From NCBI GenBank assembly GCA_050946375.1, contig JBMNUT010000006.1, forward strand, positions 93,060 to 157,059: 64,000 nt of DNA. Reading direction: 5' to 3'. The DNA comes from UBA1794 sp050946375 (GTDB lineage: Bacteria; Bacteroidota; Bacteroidia; Bacteroidales; Bacteroidaceae). This document shows, piece after piece, positions 27,320-36,590 of this stretch. The translations under genes were made by a program, and so were the position numbers. Each line of letters opens with the position of its first letter. The first letter of the stretch is position 1. Below the pieces are notes generated by a model. It did not search any database. It had not been told where the DNA came from and saw nothing but the letters and a program-made list of their open reading frames with translations.

Positions 27320-30142
27320 ATGAGAAAGCGAACAGTTTTAGTTATGGCGCTTCTGCTTGCGGCAGGAGCTACGCCTAATTATGCGCGTACCGACAACACA
27401 AACGCAGAGAAGCCGGAAGCTACCGCCGGCGTGCTGCGCGGCCGCGTGCTCAACACGAAGAAGGAGCCCCTGGCCGGCGCAACGGTATTCATCGAAGCCC
27501 TCAACAAAACGGCCATCACCGACGAAAACGGCTACTACATCATGCAGGGCATCACGGCAGGCAACTACGACCTGCAGGTAACTTACCTGGGCTATGAGCC
27601 CCTCTCCACCCAAGTGACGCTGCCCGAGCGGGGCACCACGGAGAAGAACATCCAGATGGATGAACTGACAGAGCTGCAGGAACTGGTGGTACGCGGCGCA
27701 TTCTCGGGCCAGCACAAAGCCATCAACATGCAGAAGAACAACCTGGGAATCACAAACATCATCTCCGCCGAACAGGTGGGCAAGTTCCCCGACTCGAACA
27801 TCGGCGACGCGCTGAAGCGAGTTCCCGGCATCAACGTACAGTATGACCAAGGCGAAGCCCGTTTCGGGCAAGTCCGCGGCACAGGGGCGGACCTGACTTC
27901 CGTAACGGTCAATGGGAATCGCCTGCCCTCGGCGGAGGGCGGCACGAGAAACGTGCAACTTGACCTGATTCCCGCCGATGTTATCCAAACTATCGAGGTG
28001 AATAAAGTCGTAACCCCCGACATGGACGCCGACGCCATAGGCGGTAGCATCAATCTTATTACCAAGAATGCGCCGACGCGCCGCTCCTTTTCGGCCACAC
28101 TGGGTAGCGGTTGGAATTTCGTGAGCGACAAAGCGCAGCTCAATGCGGGACTTACCTACGGAGACCTCTTCTTTAACAACAAACTGGGCGTGATTCTCTC
28201 CGCTTCCTACCAGAACGCTCCCATCGGATCGGACAATGCCGAGTTCGTATGGAAGCAGGATGACGAAACGGGCAAGGACTATCTGGACGAATACGAGGTG
28301 CGCCAGTACAAAGTGACCCGCGAACGCCAGAGCTACACGGCCTCTTTGAACTACAAGTTCAACGAAAACCACCGCATCAGCTTCAAGGGAATCTACAACC
28401 TGCGCAAGGACTGGGAAAACCGCTTCCGCCTCGACCTGAAAGACCTCGAACCGGACGGCAGCGGAAAGGCTGTCATCGAGACGAAGGGCGGCACTCATCG
28501 CAATGCCCGCCTGGAGAAACAGCAAACCATGGACTTCAACCTGAGCGGTGAGCACCTCCTCGGCAACCTGAAGATAGACTGGAACGGATCGTATGCCCGC
28601 GCCACGGAAGACAGACCCAACGAGCGCTACATCAGCTACGAGATAGAAGACCAGCAATTCGACTTCGATCTGAGCGATACGCGGAAGCCTTTCGCACGCC
28701 CGCGCAGCGGATATACCTATAACATCCTCACCGCCGGAGCAAATGCAAGCCTCGACGACCTGACCGAGCAGCAGGAAGCCATCGCCGAGAACGACTGGAA
28801 AGGCGCAATCAACTTCACTCTTCCCGTTTTGAAAGGCACTTTTGGCAGTTACCTCAAGTTCGGCGCCAAATACCAGCACAAGAACAAGGAAATGGACCTC
28901 GAGTTCTACGATTATGATCCGCTCGGCGACTTCACCGCGCTGAACAATACGATACGTTACCCGCGCCACGGATTCTTTGCCGGCAGCCAATATGAGACAA
29001 ACACGCCGTTCATCAGCAACGACTACCTCGGCAGCCTGGATTTGAACAACCCCGATCTGTTCGAAAAGAGCGAGAATCTGGAAGAACTGGCAGGACAATA
29101 CAACGCAAGCGAAGAGGTTTGGGCCGGATACATCCGCTGGGACCAGAAATTCGGCGACGACAAAACCCTGACGGCCGGCGTCCGTCTCGAAAACACCCAC
29201 ACCTCTTACCAGGGTTATGAGTACTTCTACCAGGAAGAGATTACGGACGACCAGGACAACGTCATCACTCCCGAATCGGAGAGCCTCACCCAAGGAGCAA
29301 AACACGACAAGAGTTACCTCAATGTGCTGCCCTCTTTGATCTTCAAGTGGGACGTTACGTCCGACTTCAAGGTGCGCGCCGCCTTCACCAACACCCTCGC
29401 CCGTCCGAAATACGAGGCCCTCGTGCCCAGCGTGCAGATCAATCGCGGCGATGACGAGCTCTACATGGGTAATCCCGACCTGAAGTCGACGCTTTCCTAC
29501 AACCTCGACCTGAGCGCAGAGAAGTACTTCTCCTCGATCGGCCTCGTGAGCGCAGGAATCTTCTACAAGCGCGTCAACGATCTCATTACCGACCGCACGC
29601 AGTATGACTACACCTACAACAACTACGTCTACGACGAATTCACACAGCCTCTGAACATTGGCGACGCAGACGTATTCGGCGTGGAAATCGCCCTGCAGCG
29701 CGACCTCGGATTCATTGCCCCCGCGCTCAGCTGCCTCGGCATCTACGGTAATTACACCTACACTTACTCCAACGTAAGCAACTTCAACGTGGCAGGACGC
29801 GAAGACGAAGGCGACATGCGCATGCCCGGCTCGCCGGAACACACGGCCAACGCTTCGCTTAGCTTCGAGAAATGGGGTCTGAGCGCACGCCTCTCCTACA
29901 ACTTCGCTTCCGACTTCATCGACGAACTGGGCGACAGCCAGTACGAAGACCGCTACTACGACAAGGTTTCCTACATGGACTTCAACGTAGGCTACACCTT
30001 CGACAAGAAGTACACCATCTACTTCGAGGCCAACAACCTGCTCAACCAGCCGCTCCGCTACTACCAGGGAACGAAAGACCACACCGCACAGATGGAATAC
30101 TACGGTGTGAAAATCAATGCCGGCGTGAAAATCAACCTCTAA
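27320..30142 (+). CDS. TonB-dependent outer-membrane receptor
   Basis: A 940-residue receptor: signal peptide (1-23), carboxypeptidase-regulatory-like beta domain (~38-115, VLRGRVLNTKKEPLAGATVF), plug (~140-245) and a 22-strand-type barrel ending in KINAGVKINL. The plug sequence VRGTGADLTSVTVNGNRLPS, with LIPADVIQTIEVNK and DADAIGGSINLIT, matches the TonB subclass first defined in Xanthomonas and Caulobacter, which is distinct from SusC. No SusD gene accompanies it. The next gene, 34 bases downstream, is an exported phosphatase. The pair may therefore import a phosphorylated or phosphate-bearing ligand (inference). The start at 27320 gives a proper signal peptide; the open frame back to 27227 is leader. 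Confidence 0.88.
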   Translation: MRKRTVLVMALLLAAGATPNYARTDNTNAEKPEATAGVLRGRVLNTKKEPLAGATVFIEALNKTAITDENGYYIMQGITAGNYDLQVTYLGYEPLSTQVTLPERGTTEKNIQMDELTELQELVVRGAFSGQHKAINMQKNNLGITNIISAEQVGKFPDSNIGDALKRVPGINVQYDQGEARFGQVRGTGADLTSVTVNGNRLPSAEGGTRNVQLDLIPADVIQTIEVNKVVTPDMDADAIGGSINLITKNAPTRRSFSATLGSGWNFVSDKAQLNAGLTYGDLFFNNKLGVILSASYQNAPIGSDNAEFVWKQDDETGKDYLDEYEVRQYKVTRERQSYTASLNYKFNENHRISFKGIYNLRKDWENRFRLDLKDLEPDGSGKAVIETKGGTHRNARLEKQQTMDFNLSGEHLLGNLKIDWNGSYARATEDRPNERYISYEIEDQQFDFDLSDTRKPFARPRSGYTYNILTAGANASLDDLTEQQEAIAENDWKGAINFTLPVLKGTFGSYLKFGAKYQHKNKEMDLEFYDYDPLGDFTALNNTIRYPRHGFFAGSQYETNTPFISNDYLGSLDLNNPDLFEKSENLEELAGQYNASEEVWAGYIRWDQKFGDDKTLTAGVRLENTHTSYQGYEYFYQEEITDDQDNVITPESESLTQGAKHDKSYLNVLPSLIFKWDVTSDFKVRAAFTNTLARPKYEALVPSVQINRGDDELYMGNPDLKSTLSYNLDLSAEKYFSSIGLVSAGIFYKRVNDLITDRTQYDYTYNNYVYDEFTQPLNIGDADVFGVEIALQRDLGFIAPALSCLGIYGNYTYTYSNVSNFNVAGREDEGDMRMPGSPEHTANASLSFEKWGLSARLSYNFASDFIDELGDSQYEDRYYDKVSYMDFNVGYTFDKKYTIYFEANNLLNQPLRYYQGTKDHTAQMEYYGVKINAGVKINL

Positions 30143-30176
30143 ACCGCACCGACAAACCAATTATTCAACATAAGCA

Positions 30177-31106
30177 ATGAAAACGAAATTCACATTCCTG
30201 CTTCTCGCACTCGCCTTGGTGGCGGGGCAGATAGCCGCACAGATTGACTACAAGGACCGCTTCACATTCTTCATGGCCAACGACCTGGGCCGCAACGGTT
30301 ACTACGACCAGAAGCCCATAGCCGCCACCATGGGCCGCATGGCCGAGGAAATCGGGCCGGAGTTCATCGTAGCTGCCGGAGACATACACCACTTCGAGGG
30401 TGTACGCAGTACGGAAGACCCGCTTTGGATGACGAACTACGAACTTATCTACGACCATCCCGAGCTGATGATACCCTGGTATGCCGTTGCCGGCAACCAT
30501 GAATACCGCAATAACGTTCAGGCTTGCATCGACTACACGCAGAAGAGCGCACGATGGAACATGCCCGCACGCTATTACACCAAGGCTTTCGACGAAGAAG
30601 GGACCACCGTGCGCATAATCTGGCTCGATACTACGCCGCTCATCGACAAGTATCGCAAGGACACGGAAGACTATCCGCAGGCCGGACAGCAGGACATGGA
30701 CAAACAGCTGCAGTGGCTCGACTCAGTGCTCACCGCAAGCAAGGAAGACTGGGTGCTCGTCTTCGGACACCACCCCATCTTTGCCGACACGGAGAAGAGC
30801 GACACGGAGCGCACCGACATGCAAAACCGCGTAGGCACCATACTCAAGCGCCACAAGGTGGACTTCTACGGATGCGGACACATCCACAATTTCCAGCACA
30901 TCAAGCGCGCCGACGGAGGCGACATCGACTACCTGGTCAACAGTTCCGCATCGCTCAGCCGCCAGGTGAAGCCCATCGAGGGCACCCAGTACTGCAGCTC
31001 GGAACCGGGATTCAGCGTATTCGCCATCAACGCACAGGACATGAAGGTATATCTCGTGGACCGCAACGGCGAAGTGCTCTACACCCTCACCCGGACCAAG
31101 AAGTAG
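30177..31106 (+). CDS. Exported metallophosphatase (acid phosphatase-like)
   Basis: A 309-residue calcineurin-like phosphoesterase with a cleavable signal (LLLALALVAGQIAAQ). Metal-ligand motifs are in order: the DLG of MANDLG, GDIHH (68-72), GNHEYRN, GHHPIF, and GCGHIHNF, matching purple/tartrate-resistant acid phosphatase folds. It should act in the periplasm or at the cell surface, releasing phosphate from monoesters. It is co-transcribed with the TonB receptor upstream. The stop codon is TAG and a strong terminator follows. Confidence 0.87.
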   Translation: MKTKFTFLLLALALVAGQIAAQIDYKDRFTFFMANDLGRNGYYDQKPIAATMGRMAEEIGPEFIVAAGDIHHFEGVRSTEDPLWMTNYELIYDHPELMIPWYAVAGNHEYRNNVQACIDYTQKSARWNMPARYYTKAFDEEGTTVRIIWLDTTPLIDKYRKDTEDYPQAGQQDMDKQLQWLDSVLTASKEDWVLVFGHHPIFADTEKSDTERTDMQNRVGTILKRHKVDFYGCGHIHNFQHIKRADGGDIDYLVNSSASLSRQVKPIEGTQYCSSEPGFSVFAINAQDMKVYLVDRNGEVLYTLTRTKK

Positions 31107-31143
31107 AATTTCAATTACTCGTTTCCTCAATTCTCTGTTTTCC

Positions 31144-31181
31144 AAAGGGCGTATCCCACTCGGGGTGCGCCCTTCTTTTTT
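31144..31181 (+). terminator. Terminator after phosphatase gene
   Basis: AAAGGGCG and ATCCC pair with GGGGT and GCGCCCTT around ACTC, followed by CTTTTTT. Confidence 0.8.
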
Positions 31182-31189
31182 ACGGCGCA

Positions 31190-31290
31190 GGCCCTTGCGG
31201 CCAAAAGGGGCGCCCCTTTCCCGCAAAAGGCGAGGCACTTCGGGCCGAAAGCGCCGCATCTTTTTTCGAAGAAAAAGGCATTTTTCCTTG
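31190..31290. repeat. 22-bp degenerate repeat array upstream of tRNA-Gln
   Basis: Anchors at 31192, 31214, 31236, 31258 and 31279 give successive spacings of 22, 22, 22 and 21 bp. Units vary (CCCTTGCGG, CCCTTTCCC, CACTTCGGG, ATCTTTTTT) but the phase is held. The array ends just upstream of the tRNA promoter. Confidence 0.65.
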
Positions 31291-31318
31291 CCCATCCCGG
31301 CAGAAAGTCCTATCTTTG
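31288..31318 (+). promoter_or_regulatory. tRNA-Gln promoter
   Basis: TTG (31288-31290), 20-bp spacer, TATCTTTG (31311-31318), 46 bases before the tRNA. Confidence 0.75.
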
Positions 31319-31364
31319 CCGCGCTTTCGGGAGAAAGCCTCAGTTTATCATTTAAATATATGGC

Positions 31365-31435
31365 AGTCCTATGGTGTAATGGTAGCACATCAGATTTTGG
31401 TTCTGCTTGTCGAAGTTCGAATCTTCGTAGGACTA
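31365..31435 (+). tRNA. tRNA-Gln (anticodon UUG)
   Basis: The 7-bp acceptor stem AGTCCTA/TAGGACT encloses a D arm with AATGGTAGC, an anticodon loop TTTTGGT (anticodon TTG) and a T arm CGAAG-TTCGAAT-CTTCG. The fifth anticodon-stem pair appears mismatched. No CCA is encoded. This species decodes CAA and CAG; tRNAs with this anticodon are also the ones known to misread UAG in some organisms, which is relevant to the in-frame TAG codons in the fimbrial genes. Confidence 0.92.
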
Positions 31436-31505
31436 CAAGGAAGAGTTTCCGCAACTGTCTTTTTGACCGGAGACTCTTCTTTTTTATTACCCACCAAGCA
31501 CAGTC

Positions 31506-32495
31506 ATGACCAAAACCCTACACATCCCCGCCCGAGGGCGCAGCCTCCTGCTGCGTGCCAAAGGCTACTTCTTCGCCCTGCTCGGCGCATCGGCCTTCGG
31601 GTTCATACCCCTTTTCTCCATCCCCATCCTCCAGGACGGCATGAACACCAGCTCGCTGGTCATCTACCGCATGTTTTTCTCCGCCGTCCTCGTCGGCATC
31701 ATGCTCCTGGCCCGCAGGCAGTCGGCACGAGTCAGCCTCCGCCAGGCAGGCGCGCTGGCCGGACTGGCCTTCTTCTATACGCTTTCGTCCCTCTTCCTGC
31801 TCGAGTCCTACCTCTACATCCCCAGCGGCGTGGCCACCACCATACACTTTCTCTACCCCGTCTTCGTGACGCTCGCCTCCGTCGCCCTGTTCCACCAGCA
31901 AAAGCTCACGCCGGGCCTGCTTCTGCCCTCGCTCCTCTCGCTGGCCGGAGTGGCGCTCCTGAGCGCAGGCACGCTCGGAAACCTGCTCGACGGAAGCCTC
32001 GACCACCGGAAGGCCCTCACCGGCATCGGACTGGTGCTCATCACCGTCGTAGGCTACGGCGGCTATCTCCTGTTCTACGGCCGCCCGCTCATCCAGCGCC
32101 TCGACAGTATGATCAGCACCTTCTACGTCCTCATCTTCACCGCCCTGTTCTGCACCGCCGCACTCCTGCTGCGCGGCGAGAGCGAACTGCAACCCGTGCC
32201 CGGATGGCACGCGGCGCTGAACCTCTTCCTGCTGTGTCTGGTGCCCACGCTCTGCGCCAACCTGCTCGTCGTGGTAGCCATACGCCACGTCGGCTCTACG
32301 GCCACCTCCGTACTGGGCTGCATGGAGCCGCTCACGGCCGTAATACTCGGGCTGGCCTTCCTCGGCGAACGGCTCCAGGCGCTGCAGTACGTCGGCATAG
32401 TCGTCATCCTCGTTGCCGTGGCGTGGGTCATCCTTTCCCGCAACCAGACGGGCAACTCTCCCCGACCCGCAGCACCCGAACGCAAAACCACCTAA
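31506..32495 (+). CDS. EamA/DMT-family transporter
   Basis: A 329-residue, very hydrophobic protein with about ten membrane helices in two homologous halves, as in EamA-type drug/metabolite exporters. The first half has AFGFIPLFSIPILQ and the second ends in TATSVLGCMEPLTAVILGLAFLGE, the conserved EamA block with the E-P-L turn. The substrate cannot be predicted. The C-terminal tail is charged and probably cytoplasmic. It is followed after 16 bases by a beta-barrel gene on the same strand and may share its transcript. Confidence 0.85.
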   Translation: MTKTLHIPARGRSLLLRAKGYFFALLGASAFGFIPLFSIPILQDGMNTSSLVIYRMFFSAVLVGIMLLARRQSARVSLRQAGALAGLAFFYTLSSLFLLESYLYIPSGVATTIHFLYPVFVTLASVALFHQQKLTPGLLLPSLLSLAGVALLSAGTLGNLLDGSLDHRKALTGIGLVLITVVGYGGYLLFYGRPLIQRLDSMISTFYVLIFTALFCTAALLLRGESELQPVPGWHAALNLFLLCLVPTLCANLLVVVAIRHVGSTATSVLGCMEPLTAVILGLAFLGERLQALQYVGIVVILVAVAWVILSRNQTGNSPRPAAPERKTT

Positions 32496-32511
32496 AACAT
32501 TACATCCCGAT

Positions 32512-33297
32512 ATGAAACAATCCAAACTCTGGGCAGCAGCCTGCGCGGCCCTGTTCCTCCTGACCCCGGGCCTGAAGGCCCAACCCCAAGCTGACGAAGT
32601 GCCCTTCGACGAGACACCCGCTCCCTGGGAAAGACGCATCCACCTCGGCGTGCGCGGCGGACTTAACCTCGCCAAACTGGGAGGAAGCAACGCCTACGAA
32701 GAACACGACCTGAGCAACAAGACCGGATTCCACGTGGGAATCATTGCCGACGTGCCCCTGCGCGTCCCTGGACTCTGGCTGCAGCCCGGCGTCTACCTCA
32801 GCGCAAAAGGCACAAAAGCAGTGCTGGAGGAGACGGAGACATACGGAAACCAACAGAACTACCGCCGCGAGGAGCAAAACATGAGGATGCTCTTCGTAGA
32901 AGTGCCCGTCCTCGTGTCCTACCACTACGACCTCGGCAGCGAAGTGCAGCTGCAAGTGAGCACCGGCCCCTACTTCGCCTACGGAGTCGACGGCAAAACC
33001 AGCATCGACTGGGAGCGCAGCGAGACAATGTTCGGCAACACGTTCTACACTTCGGGCCTGACTGAGACGAAAACCTTCAAGTACGACGCCGAAGCCGAGG
33101 CACAGGAAGACCGCGGCGCAGGCATGAAGCGCTTCGACATGGGCTGGAACATAGGCGCAGGCATCAGCTTCAAGCAAATCTATCTGGGACTTTCCTACGA
33201 ACTGGGCTTCCTCAACCTCTGCGACGAGGCTGCCTGGGGCGACGACGCCAGCCTGCGCACCCGCACGCTGCAGGTGTCCGTAGGCTACAGCTTCTGA
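32512..33297 (+). CDS. Outer-membrane beta-barrel protein (porin-family, PorT-like)
   Basis: A 261-residue exported protein with signal peptide (AACAALFLLTPGLKAQ) and the eight-strand barrel pattern of the OMP_b-brl family: HLGVRGGLNLAKLGG, HVGIIADVPL, YLSAKGTKA, VEVPVLVSYHYDLG, VSTGPYFAYGVDGK, DMGWNIGAGISFKQIYLG and the closing LQVSVGYSF with terminal Phe. Function is unknown. A second, clearly related gene follows 315 bp downstream, so the two are tandem paralogues. The start at 32512 gives the signal peptide. Confidence 0.82.
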   Translation: MKQSKLWAAACAALFLLTPGLKAQPQADEVPFDETPAPWERRIHLGVRGGLNLAKLGGSNAYEEHDLSNKTGFHVGIIADVPLRVPGLWLQPGVYLSAKGTKAVLEETETYGNQQNYRREEQNMRMLFVEVPVLVSYHYDLGSEVQLQVSTGPYFAYGVDGKTSIDWERSETMFGNTFYTSGLTETKTFKYDAEAEAQEDRGAGMKRFDMGWNIGAGISFKQIYLGLSYELGFLNLCDEAAWGDDASLRTRTLQVSVGYSF

Positions 33298-33331
33298 CCT
33301 CCCGGCCGGAAGCCCCGCCGCTTCTCCACAA

Positions 33332-33370
33332 AATCCCCTGCGCTTTCCGCGGAAAGCGCAGGGGATTTTT
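33332..33370 (+). terminator. Palindromic terminator
   Basis: A 17-bp perfect stem (AATCCCCTGCGCTTTCC and its complement) with a two-base loop, followed by TTT. Confidence 0.75.
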
Positions 33371-33510
33371 GCCGTCCGCGCAAGCGCGCCAAACGGGAAG
33401 CCCAAGTGGACATTTGCACTCCGTAAGTGTCCTCTTGGGGAGAAAACAGCATGTTTTTTGAAGAAATAAGTTAAATATAATTAAAACAGGGGGGGTATAT
33501 AAAAAGTATC

Positions 33511-33518
33511 TATATTTG
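33511..33518 (+). promoter_or_regulatory. Possible -7 box for second beta-barrel gene
   Basis: TATATTTG about 94 bases before the start codon. No TTG at 20-bp spacing. Confidence 0.4.
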
Positions 33519-33611
33519 CCACGCCGACTGAAACGCAACCCCGCGCGCGAAGGCTGGCGCTTTTCCCACAAAGAAAGACACCTTTTTATTCACAAACTAA
33601 ATTACATTATT

Positions 33612-34373
33612 ATGAAGACAAGAAGATTCTTAGGAATGGCGGCCGCATGCGCGGCCATTTTGGCTTGCGCTCCTGCCGCACAGGCACAGAGCGGCGACGG
33701 AGAAGGCATCACCTTCGGCGTACGCGCAGGCGTAAACCTCTCCAATGCAGCTATGAACGATGACGCCAAAGGCGAGAGCGACACGAAAATGAAGGCCGGC
33801 TTCAACGTGGGCGTCATTGCCGACATCCCCGTGATGCAGAGCCTCTACGTGCAACCCGGACTGTACTTCTCCACCAAGGGCGTGAAGACGGAACAAGAAT
33901 ACACGGAAGATTACGGCATGGGCGATGTGAACTACAAGGATGAGACTTCGGTAAATGCCATGTACATCGAGATTCCCATCAACGTTTCGTGGCGTCACAA
34001 CCTGACCGATGCCCTCCAGCTGCAAGTCTACACGGGTCCGTATTTTGCCTTCGGCGTAGGCGGCAAGACGAAATCCACCGAAAGCGTATCGTTTGGCGGC
34101 GAGTCTGAAAGCAAAGAGTACAAGACCAACACCTTCGGCTACGACAAGGACGCTGAAAACGACGAGGACGAAGGCTATGGACTGGGTCGCTTCGACTGCG
34201 GCTGAGGCATAGGCGCCGGCCTCGCCATCAAGAAGTTCTACGTGGGCGTACAGTACCAGTTTGGCTTTGTCAACACCCTCACGGGCGACAACTGGAAAGC
34301 CGACGAAGGCGACGAATGGGATCCGTCGGCCAAGAACCGTAACCTCTCCATCTCCGTAGGTTACAACTTCTAA
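33612..34373 (+). pseudogene. Outer-membrane beta-barrel protein, one in-frame TGA
   Basis: The frame starts at ATG 33612 with a signal peptide (ACAAILACAPAAQAQ) and a barrel like the preceding paralogue. It stops at TGA 34203-34205 after 197 codons, then continues in frame for 55 codons to TAA 34371-34373, reading GIGAGLAIKKFYVGVQYQFG and ending LSISVGYNF. The paralogue reads DMGWNIGAGI at the same place, so the TGA replaces a Trp codon (TGG to TGA). The truncated product would lack its last barrel strands and terminal Phe, and should not insert. The rest of the gene shows no decay, so the change looks recent. Confidence 0.8.
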
Positions 34374-34445
34374 TCCGAACCCCTGCTGCCACGACCAGAC
34401 GTAGTCCGCCCTCCCGTGGCTAAAGCACAGGTAGGCATACCCCAT

Positions 34446-34485
34446 GAGGCGGGACTTTTCCTGAAAAAGTCCCGCCTCTTTTTTT
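34446..34485 (+). terminator. Strong terminator after beta-barrel genes
   Basis: GAGGCGGGACTTTT pairs with AAAAGTCCCGCCTC around CCTGA, followed by seven T. The arm GCGGGACTTTT resembles the 22-bp repeat unit. Confidence 0.85.
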
Positions 34486-35084
34486 CATTCGCCCTCCCCA
34501 CCCTGTTCCAAGGGAAGAGCCCGTGGGCTCGGCATGGCGCCCGACTGCTCCCACTCTTCCCGGGTCAGCCGCATGAAGTGCTCCGTCCGCAGGTCGCCCA
34601 GCGAGGAGTCTTTATTCATTTCGGTATGGTGGAACGTAAATCCGCACTTCTCCATGACGCGGCGCGAGCGGTGGTTTCCGTCGAAGTATCCGCACCACAT
34701 GGCCGAAAGGCCCAGCTCGGTAAAACAGCGACGCAGCAGACAGCGCACGGCTTCGGGCACCAGTCCCTGCCCCCAATAAGGCTTGCCGATCCAATAGCCT
34801 ATCTCCGCCTCACCGCTCCCTATGGCGGCGCTGTGCAGTCCGTCGCCGATAATGATGCCCGCACTGCCCACCGGTTCTCCGGTTTCCTTCAGCACAAGAG
34901 CATAAACCTCAGGGGCAGCAAATACGGTGCGTATGATTTCCAGACTGTATGCCACGGACGTATGCGGCGCCCACCCGGCAATTGGGCCGACGGCCGGGTC
35001 TCTGGCATATTCATAGAGCGCCTCCGCATCGGACTCCCGCCAGGGGCGAAGAAGGAGACGAGAGGTGGTGAGGGTGGTATCCAT
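34485..35084 (-). CDS. GNAT-family acetyltransferase (RimJ/RimL type)
   Basis: A 199-residue protein of the Acetyltransf_3 group. It has TTSRLLLRPWRESDAEALYEYARD at the N-terminus, then EIGYWIGKPYWGQGLVPEAV, containing the acetyl-CoA-binding Q/R-G-x-x-x-E region, and NHRSRRVMEKCGFTFH near the C-terminus. Such enzymes acetylate ribosomal proteins, antibiotics or small amines; the target here is unknown. I start at ATG 35084 (MDTTLTTSR). It is the last gene of a three-gene minus-strand group, 82 bases after the DUF3795 gene. Confidence 0.85.
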   Translation of the reverse strand: MDTTLTTSRLLLRPWRESDAEALYEYARDPAVGPIAGWAPHTSVAYSLEIIRTVFAAPEVYALVLKETGEPVGSAGIIIGDGLHSAAIGSGEAEIGYWIGKPYWGQGLVPEAVRCLLRRCFTELGLSAMWCGYFDGNHRSRRVMEKCGFTFHHTEMNKDSSLGDLRTEHFMRLTREEWEQSGAMPSPRALPLEQGGEGE

Positions 35085-35166
35085 AGATTTATTTATTTTT
35101 GGAAGCAAGCCTGATGTTTAGTCTAAAATTGTACAGTGTCAGTGCCTGCTTCATATTTTTATTGTT

Positions 35167-35508
35167 TTACTTTTTCATTGTTTGACATTTACGCTTAGTC
35201 ATTTCTTCAGCAAAAGCCTGTTCACCTCGTTCTTTGAGGTAGCGGATGCAGGCCGGGCGGTCAGAACGGAACAGAAATGCAAAGACTTTCCCTATCCAAT
35301 TGGAATACAGCCCGCAGGTCTTTACATCTTTGGAACATTCTGCACAGGTATGGAATTTGTTTGTCTTGCAGCACACCCGGATTTTACACCAACTCGCCTT
35401 TTCGTTTTGTTTGCATCCAGGACATTTTTCTGCAAGGAACTTGCGACAGGCCCCGCAGTACAGGCCACAAGCGGCAATATTTCGAGTATCGGCAACAATA
35501 GGTTTCAT
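35167..35508 (-). CDS. DUF3795 cysteine-rich protein
   Basis: A 113-residue cysteine-rich protein with CGLYCGACRKFLAEKCPGCK near the N-terminus, followed by CKIRVCCKTNKFHTCAECSK. This is the arrangement of DUF3795 proteins, likely binding zinc or an iron-sulfur centre. No activity is established for the family. Its ATG overlaps the stop codon of the upstream gene by one base, so translation is coupled. Composition is AT-richer than most of the window. Confidence 0.8.
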   Translation of the reverse strand: MKPIVADTRNIAACGLYCGACRKFLAEKCPGCKQNEKASWCKIRVCCKTNKFHTCAECSKDVKTCGLYSNWIGKVFAFLFRSDRPACIRYLKERGEQAFAEEMTKRKCQTMKK

Positions 35509-36194
35509 CAGTATTCAATTTCAGTATGGGAAAATTCGTTGTTAATCCAAAAAGTAGCTTCCTCACCCGTAAAATGCAAGAGCACGTAATTCGGGTCATC
35601 CGGACCGCCGGGAAAATGATGAATGAACCAGTCTTGCCACATTTCCCGACGGACGACGTCGTCGGCCACTACCTCTATCGTACCCCGCAGGGCCACACTG
35701 TCGCCGTAGTGTTCGTAGCAAAGCCCCGACTTGGGGTTCTCTTTGAAATCCCTCACCTTGTCGGAACCGGCATTGGCAGCCATCCAGACTTCATGAAAGC
35801 CCTTTGCCCCGATTTTGGACATCGGCACGGGGCGGGGATAACCCTCAGAGTCGATGGAAACGACCGTCACGTTTTCGCATTGTCCCAGCAAACCGGTCGC
35901 CTTCTCGGGCAGCGTCCGTTCATCCTTTACCTGCCAGCGCTTCAGGTGCGGGAAGTGTCGGAACATCTGTTCCTTCGCTTGTGTGGGAGTCAGCACACAG
36001 CCCGTCTGCGCATTCATCTGGTCCAGGAATTGCAAACAGAACTCTATCATCTGAGTCATCGTGAAGTTTTGGGTAAACTCCCCGCTCATGTAGCAATAAG
36101 TGCAATAATCTTCACTGCGACTCCCGTCGGCATTCGTTCCTTTGTTTTCATCGGTCAAGGGCATACCGCAACTCTGACAAAAATGTAGCTCCAT
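35508..36194 (-). CDS. Zinc-ribbon and pyridoxamine-oxidase-like fusion protein
   Basis: A 228-residue protein with two parts. Residues 1-85 form a putative zinc ribbon (FCQSCGMPL ... CTYCYMSGEF) with its following helical segment. Residues ~95-228 have a flavin-binding split-barrel of the pyridoxamine 5'-phosphate oxidase type (VTVVSIDSEGYPRPVPMSKI, EVWMAANAGSDKVRDFKENP). The second part resembles general stress FMN-binding proteins. It heads the group with DUF3795 and GNAT genes. The substrate is unknown. Confidence 0.8.
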   Translation of the reverse strand: MELHFCQSCGMPLTDENKGTNADGSRSEDYCTYCYMSGEFTQNFTMTQMIEFCLQFLDQMNAQTGCVLTPTQAKEQMFRHFPHLKRWQVKDERTLPEKATGLLGQCENVTVVSIDSEGYPRPVPMSKIGAKGFHEVWMAANAGSDKVRDFKENPKSGLCYEHYGDSVALRGTIEVVADDVVRREMWQDWFIHHFPGGPDDPNYVLLHFTGEEATFWINNEFSHTEIEY

Positions 36195-36590
36195 ACTATT
36201 TTAAAGGTTAATTTATATTTGCCTGCAGTTCCTGCACAGGCGGTTGGAAAATACGGGGCGTGGAACTGCTACGCAATGCGCCCCTGAGCGGATAAATCCA
36301 AAGATTGTTTACGGCGTACAAAAGTAACTCTATTTTGCAACCAACGCCTTTCAGCGGACGATTTTCTTTACTTTTCGGGGCAATCCGGGTAAGAAACCTT
36401 TTTTGCCGCCCTGCGTCGCAACGCAGTGTTCAGCCCTTTCAACGAGTTCTGCGACTGCCTCATAAAAGCTCAATCCTCAATTCTTACTGTTTTTATCACT
36501 GCGTTTGCTGTGGTTTTTCATAGATTTTCCGTAAGTTTGCAGGCGAGAGAACAAGTGAAAACCCACTAAAACTTACAACTCAATAGTATT
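36195..36590. other. Divergent intergenic region
   Basis: 396 bp between the zinc-ribbon gene and the SDR gene. Candidate -7 boxes are TACTTTTG on the minus strand (36319-36326) and TAAGTTTG on the plus strand (36532-36539). No gene or RNA recognised. Confidence 0.45.
36532..36539 (+). promoter_or_regulatory. Candidate -7 box for SDR gene
   Basis: TAAGTTTG, with TTTG 24 bp upstream (36504-36507); the 52-base distance to the start codon is plausible. Confidence 0.45.

Larger units (their letters stand above)
33298..33611. other. Intergenic region between beta-barrel paralogues
   Basis: 314 bp holding a perfect-palindrome terminator (33332-33370) and, after an AT-rich stretch, a TATATTTG box (33511-33518). 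No gene seen. Confidence 0.5.
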
